A stretch of 15,147 bases of DNA from JBMYQA01 sp049600855 (GTDB lineage: Bacteria > Bacteroidota > Bacteroidia > Cytophagales > Flammeovirgaceae), in contig JBMYQA010000134.1 of assembly GCA_049600855.1 (NCBI GenBank), forward strand, positions 1-15,147. The letters run 5' to 3'. Shown here piece by piece: positions 1-8,164 of this stretch. The notes under the pieces are model-generated. The model was given only the letters and a program-made list of their open reading frames with translations. It did not search any database and had not been told where the DNA came from. The position numbers were made by a program, and so were the translations under genes. Numbering within the stretch: position 1 is the first letter of the stretch; every line of letters begins with the position of its first letter.

Positions 1-102
1 AAATCTTCAGATTTACGCTTATAGCAAAGTGTTAAATTACTTCGTTTACAGTGTATTTAAGCAGGTAAATAAAAAAATGCTTCATTCTTTTTGGTTAACT
101 GC

Positions 103-1011
103 TTAATTCAAGTTCCGATACGCAGCAGGGCTCATTCCCGTTTTCGATTTGAAGAGTTTACTGAAGTGTTGGGGATATTCAAAACCGAGGTCAAAGGCAA
201 TTTGACTGACCAAATCGGTAGAGCCGAGTAGCCGCGTTTTTGCACGATCAACCACGTGGAGGTGAATGTGTTCTTGCGCACTTTTGCCAGTTTCCTTTTT
301 CAACAAGTCACTCAAATAATTGGGCGACATGTTCATTTCTTCACCACAATACTTTACCGAAGGCAAACCCCTTTCGAGTGGCGCTTTTGAGTCAAAATAA
401 CCTTTGAGTAATTGCTCAAAATCGCTCACAAAATCACTATTCAAATTTGTTCGAGTCAAAAATTGCCGATCGTAATAGCGGGTACAGTAATCTAAAAGCA
501 ATTCAATGTTAGACACAATCAGCTTTTGGCTGTGCTTATCTAAATTCTGACTATACTCCAATTCAATTTTGGCCAATAAGCCCTCAAGCGATTCCTTTTC
601 CAGTTCTGAAACATGCAAGGCTTCGGTCACATCATACGAGAAATAGCTGTAATCATCAATGGTTTTTCCCAAAGGCGATTTTCGAATCAAATCAGGATGA
701 AAAAATAAAGACCATCCTTTACTTTCGGGATTTAATTCATACTTATCTATCGTGAAGGTTTGACCTGGTTTAATAAAAATCAACGAACCATCTATGTAAT
801 CATACGAATTTCGGCCATAACCAATTTCTCCTTCACAACCATCTTTGTAAATAACTTGATAAAAATTGAACCGCACCGTCATGTTGGCAAGGTCATCTCT
901 GGTAAAATCCCTTCCGTGTTGGAGGATGGACACCAAAGGATGCTTGGGACTAGGCAAATTCATAAAGCTATGAATTTGAGCAATGGTATTGAGAACAAAA
1001 ATTTCTTTCAT
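103..1011 (-). CDS. AraC family transcriptional regulator
   Basis: A 302-residue regulator with an N-terminal cupin-like sensing half (about residues 20-190) and a C-terminal AraC/XylS double helix-turn-helix (about 210-300). The C-terminal half shows the family pattern: a first helix-turn-helix around NMSPNYLSDLLKKETG, then a second with IAFDLGFEYPQHFSKLFK and the typical GMSPAAYR ending. I chose the ATG at 1011 over the in-frame ATG at 1080. The longer start adds 23 residues that do not look like an AraC N-terminus and would overlap the upstream hydrolase gene by 40 bp, whereas the 1011 start leaves a 29-bp gap. It probably shares a transcript with the hydrolase gene just upstream and may control it. 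The effector is unknown. The domain assignment comes from motif recognition; the regulatory target is inferred. Confidence 0.9.
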   Translation of the reverse strand: MKEIFVLNTIAQIHSFMNLPSPKHPLVSILQHGRDFTRDDLANMTVRFNFYQVIYKDGCEGEIGYGRNSYDYIDGSLIFIKPGQTFTIDKYELNPESKGWSLFFHPDLIRKSPLGKTIDDYSYFSYDVTEALHVSELEKESLEGLLAKIELEYSQNLDKHSQKLIVSNIELLLDYCTRYYDRQFLTRTNLNSDFVSDFEQLLKGYFDSKAPLERGLPSVKYCGEEMNMSPNYLSDLLKKETGKSAQEHIHLHVVDRAKTRLLGSTDLVSQIAFDLGFEYPQHFSKLFKSKTGMSPAAYRNLN

Positions 1012-1040
1012 AGGATGGAGTGAATTAAAATATAAACGCT

Positions 1041-2186
1041 CTACTCTGTTTTTCCAAGAGCACTCAAGTTCGCCCACCATTCCTCATTCTGATAAGGAGA
1101 ACCTAGCTCAATACGCTCACCAATATAAGGATGAATGTACTTAAGACCTTTTTCATCACCTGCTGCTTTAAAACGATCAATTGGATCAACCCAAGTATGT
1201 ACGGCAAGTTTAAATGCTCCCCAATGAATGGGCATGGCTAGTTTAGCTTTTACATCAAGTCCTGCCTGTGCACTTTCTTCTGGCGACATGTGAATTTCAC
1301 CCCAAGCTGGGTTGTATTGCCCACATTCGAGCATCGCAAAATCAAAAGGGCCAAATCGTTCACCAATGGTTTTAAAGTGATCGCCATAGCCACCATCTCC
1401 ACTAAAATACAAGCGCTGATGTTCTCCAATAATGCACCAACTCGCCCATTGGGTGGCATCTCGATCGGTAAATCCTCTTCCTGAGAAATGACGTGATGGA
1501 GCAGCAACGAGTTTTAATCCCTCGTAAGTCGTTTCTTCCCACCAATCCAGCTCCGTGATTTTTTCAGCAGCTACGCCCCAGTGTTTGAGGTGAGCACCAA
1601 CGCCAAGGGGCGTAAAGAAGTGCTTCACTTCGGCATCTATTTTCTGAATGGAAGGATAATCCAAATGATCGTAATGATCGTGCGAGATGATGACGGCATC
1701 AATGGCTTTTAATTGATCCATAGGAATTGGTTTTTCATAGGGAAATCGCTTAGAGCCAAAAGGGATGGGCGCTGCAATTTTCCCTAACATGGGGTCTATT
1801 AATAGCTTTTTCCCCTGAATCTGGATTAAAAAAGCAGAATGTCCAAACCAAGTAACCGTTGTAATACTATCGGGAGCAGCACTGAATTGGTCGTCAAAGC
1901 GAACGGGCAATTTTGCTTTAGGCTCTTGATTTTTGCCATAAAAGAAATCGGGCAACACCTTAAATACATCCTTAAGGTTTCCTGTTTGTGTAGGAATAAT
2001 GTTGACAAAACGATCTTTTTGATAATTTGGCGATTGAGCGATTCGAGTTAAATCTGCACCTTCAGGCTTTTGCCCCATTTGGGGAGCCGTGTTTACAAAG
2101 AGGATGACAGCAAGAATGAATAGAGCAACTAGGCTGAATACAATGAGCAACATACGCTTAATGATTTTCCACAGTTTTTGTAACAT
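1041..2186 (-). CDS. Membrane-anchored MBL-fold metallo-hydrolase (NAPE-PLD/UlaG-like)
   Basis: A 381-residue metallo-beta-lactamase-fold hydrolase. Residues 8-32 form one hydrophobic N-terminal segment, so the catalytic domain is probably tethered to the inner membrane and faces the periplasm. The metal site is complete: HDHYDH at 169-174, H233 in SRHFSGRG, D264 in FSGDGG and H321 in PIHWGAF. The TWFGHSAFLI stretch at 111-120 is typical of the Lactamase_B_2 branch, which includes NAPE-phospholipase D, UlaG and RomA-like proteins. Those relatives hydrolyse phosphodiester or lactone bonds, and the substrate here cannot be read from sequence. The ATG at 2186 directly precedes the positively charged start of the membrane segment. 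The AraC regulator follows 29 bp downstream, suggesting a two-gene transcript. Family membership is clear; a lipid-related substrate is only a possibility. Confidence 0.9.
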   Translation of the reverse strand: MLQKLWKIIKRMLLIVFSLVALFILAVILFVNTAPQMGQKPEGADLTRIAQSPNYQKDRFVNIIPTQTGNLKDVFKVLPDFFYGKNQEPKAKLPVRFDDQFSAAPDSITTVTWFGHSAFLIQIQGKKLLIDPMLGKIAAPIPFGSKRFPYEKPIPMDQLKAIDAVIISHDHYDHLDYPSIQKIDAEVKHFFTPLGVGAHLKHWGVAAEKITELDWWEETTYEGLKLVAAPSRHFSGRGFTDRDATQWASWCIIGEHQRLYFSGDGGYGDHFKTIGERFGPFDFAMLECGQYNPAWGEIHMSPEESAQAGLDVKAKLAMPIHWGAFKLAVHTWVDPIDRFKAAGDEKGLKYIHPYIGERIELGSPYQNEEWWANLSALGKTE

Positions 2187-2395
2187 GTTTCTAAAGAATT
2201 ATTTTAAAGATACTGTTAAATCTTAAAAGATATTCTAGTAAAAGATATGCTACAAAAGAAGTTAGGAAAAATAGACTTCGTGTATATCTATTCCAGAAAG
2301 GCTAATACCTATTCCTGATCGTGATTAAAAAGACACAGCTGAGCATGGAATGGTATGATCGTGATGCATACAGCGAAATCACCAAAATGGCACAT
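2187..2395. other. Intergenic region between kinase and hydrolase genes
   Basis: This 209-bp spacer has no convincing gene. Besides the 21-bp-period repeat it holds two exact copies of TAAAAGATAT (2224-2233 and 2239-2248) with a shorter relative, TAAAGATA, at 2205-2212 in the A/T-rich leader of the hydrolase gene. It also has a 10-bp direct repeat, TGATCGTGAT, at 2316-2325 and 2356-2365 just after the kinase stop. I found no clear -7 box (TAnnTTTG) and no strong terminator hairpin. Confidence 0.45.
2284..2318 (-). promoter_or_regulatory. Tandem 14-bp direct repeat, possible AraC-type operator
   Basis: On the minus strand the motif TCWGGAATAGRTAT occurs twice, at 2305-2318 and 2284-2297, exactly 21 bp apart with two mismatches between copies. 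Two half sites on the same face of the helix with a 21-bp period is the arrangement used by AraC-type activators. The pair begins about 98 bp upstream of the hydrolase start, and the AraC gene is the second gene of that unit. The repeat is seen directly; the operator role is inferred. Confidence 0.4.
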
Positions 2396-4978
2396 TTAGG
2401 AAAGAGAAATGTCTGGTTGAAGCAAGTCAGCTTCCAGCGGTTTATGCTGACTAATAGGAAGTTGGATGGTGAAGGTACTTCCTTTGCCAACCTCACTACT
2501 GACCATAATGCTCGCTTGATGTTTTTCCAATATGCCATGAACAATGGAAAGTCCTAAGCCTGTACCTTCTCCTACATCTTTTGTTGTAAAAAATGGATCA
2601 AAGATTCGATTCATGTCTTCGGGTGTCATGCCAATACCTGAATCTTTAATTTGGATAAAGCACACGTTCTGATTGGCTGTCCACAGTTTAATGTGGATGG
2701 TACCCTGCCCAACTATTGCTTGTGCAGCATTGCTGATCAGGTTCATGAAGACCTGATTGATTTGACCAATATGGCATTCGACAGATGGTAGATGAGGTTG
2801 ATACTCTTTAATTACCTCTATGCGATTTGCCAACTGACTATTTAATATGGTCAACGTAGCTTCGATATTCTCTATTAAGTCTACGCGCTTATATTGATCT
2901 TCATCTAAGCGAGAGAATGTGCGTAAACTATAGATGATTTTTTGGGTACGTTGTGCGCCAAGCAGAATATCATCAACTAGTCCGCGAACATCGTCTTCTA
3001 GTTCTTCAAAATATAATTCATTTTTTAACTCATGAATGGATGCGAGCAAGGGAATCAGTTCATCGTAAGATTTCACTTGTTCCAGCTCTGTGTATTTATT
3101 GACAATGCTAAATAGATCATTTAAGATTACTTTGAGGGTGTTAGCACCCGCAAAAACAAAATTTAAAGGGTTATTAATCTCATGTGCTATTCCCGCAGTG
3201 AGTTGCCCTAATGAAGACATCTTTTCAGCTTGAATTAATTGGGATTGGGCTTCTTTCAATTCCTGTAAGGCTTGTTCGAGTTTTTTCTTATTGCGTTGTT
3301 CCTGCAAAAAAGCGGTTTCTGCCTCTGCCCGAGCAGCTTCTAGTTGTTCATTAATGGCTTGAAGTTCTTCTGAATTTTGGCGTATTTCTTCTTCGGATGA
3401 TGATAACTCTTCATTTTTTTGTTGAATCAGCCGTTCTTTTTCCTTCACTTCTTGGATATCAGAGTGTGAGCCTGTCATGCGATAAGGCGCACCTGATTCG
3501 TCTCGTAATGCAAATCCTCGTGACAATATCCAACGGTAACTTCCCGATTTTTCTTTCACACGAAGTTCTACCTTATATTCATCAAGTTCATTGTTTAGGT
3601 AAGCAGTTAATACGTTAGACACCCGCTCTTTATCTTCTGGATGAATTAAATGCTCAAAAACGTCAAACCGATTATTGATTTCAGTGACTTTATAGCCCAA
3701 CATGGATTTCCAACGAGGAGAATAATAAATTTCATCAGTTGTGATGTTCCAATCCCAAATGCCATCGCTACTGCCTTGAATGGCGAGTTCGAAGCGTTCC
3801 TTTAACTTTTCGGTTTTGACTTGTTGTTTTTGTAATAAGTCTTGGGTGGTTTGTAATTCTTCTAAGTTCTGGCGAAGCTCTTCTTCCGAGGCTTGTAATT
3901 CTTCATGTTGTGCTTGAATTAACGCTTCTGCTTGTTTTCTAGTGCTAATGTCGGTTGCGACAAAGGTAAAGCCGAAAATGGTTCCATCGTCATGCTTCAG
4001 GGCAGAGGTAACCACTTTTACAGGAAAAGAGCTCCCTTCTTTACGAATAAAAGACCACTCTTCTTCATTGGTTAAACCCGCTGTTGTTTTAGCAATTAAT
4101 AAATCAAAACAGACATCCACTTTTCGATGAATGCAATCGGAAATACTTTCGACACGATCGGCCATTTCATCTGGATCGTGAAACACGATGGGGGACAGTT
4201 TATTGACGACTTCATCTTGTGAATAACCTAAAAGCGTTTCTGCCGTTTGGTTAAAGCTCGTAATTTTACCTGAAACATCGGTACTAATAATCATGGCACC
4301 TACGCTATCAAATACGGCTTTCTGAAGTGCAAAAGTGTTTTCAAGCGTGCGTAAGGCGTGTTCTAAGTTTTTATGAGCGAGCAGGTTGTATTGTTGCAAG
4401 GTGAGGTAACCAAAAAAGTTTAACATACAACCAAAAATAGAGAAAATAACGACCATTTGGTCAAGTACAAATCCTGTGGCATCACTGAAAGTGGCATCAA
4501 GGTATTTAAACGTAAAAATCCAAACGAAGGAACAGGCGCAGGCAATGATGGACAGCCATTTTTCTGTACGGTTTTCCCAATTAAATGAAAGCACGGCATA
4601 CACCAACATGGTGATGAAGTAAATATTGACAAGCAACGATTCCTGAGCTGAATTGACAAGGGCAAATAGTAGTGGACCACCAATGAGCGAAATCACAAAA
4701 ATACTGAATATTTTAGCGAATAAATGCAGCTTTAATTTGTTGAGTAGTAATACGAAAAATTTGGAAACACCAGATAATACGGCAACAAAAACGCCTAACT
4801 CCCAACCAACGTTGCTCCAAAGCAGTATCCCAAAAACAAGAAAAGCTATTCCATCATTTTGAGATAAAATATTATTCAAAATAATAGAACGCTTTTGATG
4901 AATGGTCATGTGATCATCAATGCCGATTCCACCAATACGTGTTAAAAATGAAGATAGGTTGTTATTCGTTTGAATCAT
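2396..4978 (-). CDS. Multi-PAS membrane sensor histidine kinase (no receiver domain)
   Basis: An 860-residue sensor kinase. Residues about 40-195 hold roughly six hydrophobic segments forming an N-terminal membrane domain. A PAS/PAC domain follows at about 215-348, a coiled coil at 350-395, a second PAS domain of the PAS_3 type (WDWNITTDEIYYS at 408-420) at about 395-515, and a second coiled coil at 516-590. The dimerisation/phosphoacceptor motif GIAHEINNPLNF has the phosphorylated histidine at H599. The ATP-binding domain is complete: N box with N746 and N750, DSGIGM at 779-784, FDPFFTTK at 793-800 and GEGTGLGLSIV at 803-813. The protein should autophosphorylate in response to a membrane or cytoplasmic signal. 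It has no receiver domain and no response regulator is encoded nearby, so its partner lies elsewhere. The ATG at 4978 is the only reasonable start. The efflux operon ends 131 bp upstream, so a link to metals is possible but not shown. Confidence 0.93.
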   Translation of the reverse strand: MIQTNNNLSSFLTRIGGIGIDDHMTIHQKRSIILNNILSQNDGIAFLVFGILLWSNVGWELGVFVAVLSGVSKFFVLLLNKLKLHLFAKIFSIFVISLIGGPLLFALVNSAQESLLVNIYFITMLVYAVLSFNWENRTEKWLSIIACACSFVWIFTFKYLDATFSDATGFVLDQMVVIFSIFGCMLNFFGYLTLQQYNLLAHKNLEHALRTLENTFALQKAVFDSVGAMIISTDVSGKITSFNQTAETLLGYSQDEVVNKLSPIVFHDPDEMADRVESISDCIHRKVDVCFDLLIAKTTAGLTNEEEWSFIRKEGSSFPVKVVTSALKHDDGTIFGFTFVATDISTRKQAEALIQAQHEELQASEEELRQNLEELQTTQDLLQKQQVKTEKLKERFELAIQGSSDGIWDWNITTDEIYYSPRWKSMLGYKVTEINNRFDVFEHLIHPEDKERVSNVLTAYLNNELDEYKVELRVKEKSGSYRWILSRGFALRDESGAPYRMTGSHSDIQEVKEKERLIQQKNEELSSSEEEIRQNSEELQAINEQLEAARAEAETAFLQEQRNKKKLEQALQELKEAQSQLIQAEKMSSLGQLTAGIAHEINNPLNFVFAGANTLKVILNDLFSIVNKYTELEQVKSYDELIPLLASIHELKNELYFEELEDDVRGLVDDILLGAQRTQKIIYSLRTFSRLDEDQYKRVDLIENIEATLTILNSQLANRIEVIKEYQPHLPSVECHIGQINQVFMNLISNAAQAIVGQGTIHIKLWTANQNVCFIQIKDSGIGMTPEDMNRIFDPFFTTKDVGEGTGLGLSIVHGILEKHQASIMVSSEVGKGSTFTIQLPISQHKPLEADLLQPDISLS

Positions 4979-5063
4979 TGCGAATTCTAATGTTGTGTAT
5001 CCAAGAGCCTTTTAAATATATAATAATGTAAAATGAGAACCTTGAACTAATATTAAATAATTG

Positions 5064-5092
5064 TAAATTAGGCGACTTATCCGCCTATTTTA
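5064..5092 (-). terminator. Probable terminator of the cus efflux operon
   Basis: Eighteen bases past the cusB stop lies a perfect 6-bp stem, TAGGCG paired with CGCCTA, around a 7-base loop (5075-5081). After one mismatch four further A/T pairs extend it on each side. In minus-strand sense the stem is followed by an A/T-rich tract with interrupted T runs. The T tract is imperfect, so strength is uncertain, and the hairpin could act on either strand. Confidence 0.5.
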
Positions 5093-5109
5093 ACATTATT
5101 AAATGAATA

Positions 5110-6801
5110 TTATCTAATTTTTTCTTTTATACTTCCACAAGTAAGCATAGCAGCCCCAAAATAGGGGTTTCGAATTTCTTGCTCAGTACTCAGCCAGTAA
5201 GCCCCGCGGTTAGAATTTGCCATCGGACAGTGTTGCACAAAAAGAACCTCATTTGCAACGTTAAATGATTTTGCTAATTGGATCACTTGATCGGAAAGTG
5301 GATTAAATTTTATTCGGATATTTTCGATACTTGCATCTGGCGCAAGTTGATGGATTAAAGAATGAATGATTGCTTGATGGGTGGTCAAAGCTTGGTGTGC
5401 CTCCCCACTTAAAGCATGTATTTGCATCGCTTCATCAGCTTGTTGGAGCGCTTTCCATGCTTGCTGTGCTTGGGTCACATCATCTTGTACTAAGGCATCC
5501 TTGAGTTTGAAGTAGGCTTTCAGGAATGCATGCAACTCTTTTTGGGTTTGCTGATTAATGGTGAAGGTTTTTGAATGCATAGGTTGAGTCATCATGCTGG
5601 GTTTACCTGCCAATTGGGCGGCAGCATCTACACTAAACGTGCCATACACTACAATCTCTTCGCCTTCTTCTAAGCCTTCGGTAATGAGGTACTGATTGCC
5701 AAGTGCAGGGCCAAGTGTGATGTCCCGCATCTCAAAGCCCATGCCAGTGGTTGTATGCGTTTTTACATAGACGAGCGAGCGCTTGCCCGTCCACATCACG
5801 GCTGATTTGGGAATAATAATGGCAGGCTCCCCATTTTTTAACGGGCTTTGTAGTGTGCCTTGCACAAGCATTTCAGGCTTGAAACGTTGTGCGTGATTAG
5901 GGAATGCTATTCGCGCTTTGGCAACACGTGTTTGCGGATTGATGACAGGATCGATGAAACTGATTTTCCCAGTGAAATGCGCTCCAGGGACAGTGGGAAC
6001 GATGAAATCTACTTCATTGCCTACGTTTACCCAAGCCAGGTCGCGTTCATACACATCAAACAATATCCAAACTTGGGAGAGGTTGGCTACTTCAAATAAA
6101 GGAGAACCTTCGCGAATATGATCGCCCAAATTGACGCGCTTTTTGGTAACTACACCACTTACATCAGAAAGGATCGGAAAGTGTTCAGTGGGGGTTTCTG
6201 CTTCCAAAATCCCTTCAATTTGTTGATCAGTTAACTTCCAGTTTTGTAACTTTTCTTTTGCTGCTTTAAAAAGTGCAGGCTGTTGATCTTTGATTTTTTT
6301 GGCTTCAAACAATTCTTCTTGGGCGGTTACTAATTCAGGCGAATAGATGTAGGCGATGACTTGCCCTTTGCGAATATATTCGCCCGTATAGGTCACCAAT
6401 AACTGCTCAATTCTTCCAGAAATGTGGGAAGTTTGCGAGAAAATATAGCGTTCATCAGCTTGAACTTTACCATTCAATCGGATTTCCTTTATTGGTTTTT
6501 TCTTGCTGACCATTTCCGTCTGCACATGAGCCAATTGCAAAGCCGTAGGAGACATCTTGATTTCCAATGGATTTTCAAGGTCAGCATCATCCGCATCTAC
6601 GGGAATTAAATCCATGCCACAAATGGGGCAATCGCCAGCTTCTGGTTGCCGAATTTGCGGGTGCATGGAACAAGTCCAGGTTGTTGACTGAGATTTGTGA
6701 TCGTGTATATGAGGAGTGTTTGGAGCTTTTTCATGGAAAAATAAATAGCCTAATGCCAGTCCGATCATGAGAATGAAAATGTGAGAAAGGTATTTTTTCA
6801 T
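5110..6801 (-). CDS. cusB: CusB-type RND efflux periplasmic adaptor with HMBD and DUF3347 domains
   Basis: A 563-residue membrane fusion protein linking the inner-membrane pump to the outer-membrane channel and probably handing Cu(I)/Ag(I) to the pump. Residues 4-22 are a hydrophobic anchor or signal segment. A His-rich stretch (HIHDH, 31-35) precedes a heavy-metal-binding domain with WTCSMHP and CPICGMDLIP (C44, M46, H47, C58, C61, M63). The barrel-sandwich, hairpin and beta-barrel adaptor regions span about 105-400. The C-terminal DUF3347 region, about 415-563, ends with HCPMA (524-528) and NPYFGAAMLTCG (545-556), which offer Cys/Met metal ligands. This tail is common in Bacteroidota adaptors and absent from E. 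coli CusB. I chose the ATG at 6801, 10 bp after the cusC stop; the frame also allows a TTG at 6819 that overlaps cusC and adds six unlikely residues. It is the last gene of the operon. Confidence 0.93.
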   Translation of the reverse strand: MKKYLSHIFILMIGLALGYLFFHEKAPNTPHIHDHKSQSTTWTCSMHPQIRQPEAGDCPICGMDLIPVDADDADLENPLEIKMSPTALQLAHVQTEMVSKKKPIKEIRLNGKVQADERYIFSQTSHISGRIEQLLVTYTGEYIRKGQVIAYIYSPELVTAQEELFEAKKIKDQQPALFKAAKEKLQNWKLTDQQIEGILEAETPTEHFPILSDVSGVVTKKRVNLGDHIREGSPLFEVANLSQVWILFDVYERDLAWVNVGNEVDFIVPTVPGAHFTGKISFIDPVINPQTRVAKARIAFPNHAQRFKPEMLVQGTLQSPLKNGEPAIIIPKSAVMWTGKRSLVYVKTHTTTGMGFEMRDITLGPALGNQYLITEGLEEGEEIVVYGTFSVDAAAQLAGKPSMMTQPMHSKTFTINQQTQKELHAFLKAYFKLKDALVQDDVTQAQQAWKALQQADEAMQIHALSGEAHQALTTHQAIIHSLIHQLAPDASIENIRIKFNPLSDQVIQLAKSFNVANEVLFVQHCPMANSNRGAYWLSTEQEIRNPYFGAAMLTCGSIKEKIR

Positions 6802-6811
6802 GTTTTTATGT

Positions 6812-8164
6812 TTAATCAAGTTGAACCGTAAGGTAAGCGAGTTTGGCTAGCGCTAATTGATATTCTTTTTCTACGGTAGCCTTAGCCATATGGTATTGGA
6901 GTAATTGTTGTTGCATGCGTAAAACTTCTTCAAAATCCTTCCCAGAATGGCTGTATTCCGTCAATAAAAGATCAATAATTTGTTGGGTTTGCTTCAGCTG
7001 TTTGGCATACAACGCATTCATACGCACTGCTTTAGTCATCTCATAATGGTGTAATTCATACTCAACCATGAGTTCGTTCTCAATTGCCGCTCGATTTGTC
7101 TGTGAGGCCAGTTGATTGAGCTGTGTTACTTTGCGAGCAGCTTGATTTCGCTTTTTCGCAATGGGTAAGCTCAACGAAACCATTGGCATGAGTATGTCTC
7201 TTCCATTATCGGTTGGGTTAGCATCGGTGCGATTGCCAACAAGCGCATAATCGAGTCCAATTCCAAAAGAGGGTAAGGCTTTTTTCTGTTCTACCAACTC
7301 CTGAGCTTTCGCAGCCTGCTCTTTTAATGTCCATGCTGCTAGTTTTGGATGGCGGGCGCGTATACTATCTTTCAGATTGGTAAATGTGGCTGTTGTAACG
7401 GATACAGGTGCTTCGAGCTTTACAGCCAAGGAATCGCCTCGATTGATTAAACGATTGAAGGCTATTTCGAGCGGTCGTATGCGGTCGTTGAGCAATTGTA
7501 GGCTCACTTCCTCTTCTTCGATGAGCATGCCTACCCGAAGTGCATCTGCGAGCGTTCCCTTGCCATTGGAAAAAGACTGAGTAGTCAGTGATTTATAGGT
7601 GTTGAGAATCACTAGGTTTTTTTGTAGCAATTCAATCTGTTCCTGAATTTCGATGAGTGGATAATACGCTTTTTTTACCTCATAGGCGAGGCGGTTTTTT
7701 TCTTCCAAAAAGACTTGATACGCCATATCTGCTTCGAGTGTAGCTACTTCTCCTTTTGCTTTTAAGGTGCCAAACCACGGAAATTGCTGATTTAATGAAA
7801 TCCGAGCTTGCTGCGGACCGAGCCTAGTTTCTACAGGACTGATAAAATAGCCAAAGGAAAGCTGTGGATTTGGCAATGTCTTTACCTGTGGAATTTTTTG
7901 CAAGGCAATTTCGAATTTGGTATAGGCTGCTTTTAATGAAGGATTGTTTTCATAAGCATATTGGATATAGTCATTCAGGCTTTGTGCATAAATGGAAGTG
8001 GTGAATAGTAAAAGGAAGAAGCTAGACGTTAATCGTCGAAAAGTAGTATAGCTCCAACTGCTGGTCGGTCGTGCTAGCTTGCCTCTTGTATTTTCGTTTT
8101 TAGGAAGTTTAAACCTTCCAACCTGTAACACATTACCGCATAATGGATTCGATGTTATGTTCAT
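6812..8164 (-). CDS. cusC: TolC/CusC-family outer-membrane efflux channel
   Basis: A 450-residue outer-membrane efflux protein forming the exit duct of the CusCBA exporter. The mature part, from about residue 62, shows the two-fold OEP repeat: LNDYIQYAYENNPSLKAA at the start, long amphipathic helices at about 145-240 and 345-450, and a second half opening with RHPKLAAWTLKEQAA. The start ATG overlaps the stop of the lipoprotein gene as ATGA, which suggests translational coupling. The N-terminus is odd: a normal Sec signal (SSFFLLLFTTSIYAQ) sits at residues 47-61, behind a basic 45-residue leader that contains palindromic DNA. There is no later ATG before the signal, and the best alternative is a GTG at residue 12. 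Either the leader is an inserted repeat that is tolerated, or the true start is non-canonical. Family assignment is firm; the start is moderately sure. Confidence 0.9.
   Translation of the reverse strand: MNITSNPLCGNVLQVGRFKLPKNENTRGKLARPTSSWSYTTFRRLTSSFFLLLFTTSIYAQSLNDYIQYAYENNPSLKAAYTKFEIALQKIPQVKTLPNPQLSFGYFISPVETRLGPQQARISLNQQFPWFGTLKAKGEVATLEADMAYQVFLEEKNRLAYEVKKAYYPLIEIQEQIELLQKNLVILNTYKSLTTQSFSNGKGTLADALRVGMLIEEEEVSLQLLNDRIRPLEIAFNRLINRGDSLAVKLEAPVSVTTATFTNLKDSIRARHPKLAAWTLKEQAAKAQELVEQKKALPSFGIGLDYALVGNRTDANPTDNGRDILMPMVSLSLPIAKKRNQAARKVTQLNQLASQTNRAAIENELMVEYELHHYEMTKAVRMNALYAKQLKQTQQIIDLLLTEYSHSGKDFEEVLRMQQQLLQYHMAKATVEKEYQLALAKLAYLTVQLD
8025..8157. repeat. Palindrome-rich segment inside the cusC leader
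   Basis: This 133-bp stretch encodes the unusual N-terminal extension of CusC and contains three nested or adjacent palindromes: GACG-TTAAT-CGTC (8025-8037), GGAAGTTTAAACCTTCC (8103-8119, one bulged base) and CATTACCGCATAATG (8131-8145), the last enclosed by TAACA (8126-8130) and TGTTA (8153-8157). Such density inside coding sequence suggests an inserted dispersed repeat or small non-autonomous element. No flanking target duplication was identified, so the call is tentative. Confidence 0.35.

Noticed and set aside
57..106. Perfect 8-bp inverted repeat TTAAGCAG / CTGCTTAA after the AraC gene, considered as a terminator
   Set aside because: The loop is 34 bases, the repeat includes the AraC stop codon, and no T tract follows on the minus strand.
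2321..2557. Plus-strand frame beginning with GTG opposite the end of the kinase gene
   Set aside because: Most of it lies antisense to the conserved ATPase domain of the kinase, and it shows no recognisable motif or initiation signal.
8126..8157. Possible integron attC site formed by the TAACA...TGTTA palindrome
   Set aside because: The RYYYAAC and GTTRRRY core boxes are not present, and there is no integrase or cassette array in the window.
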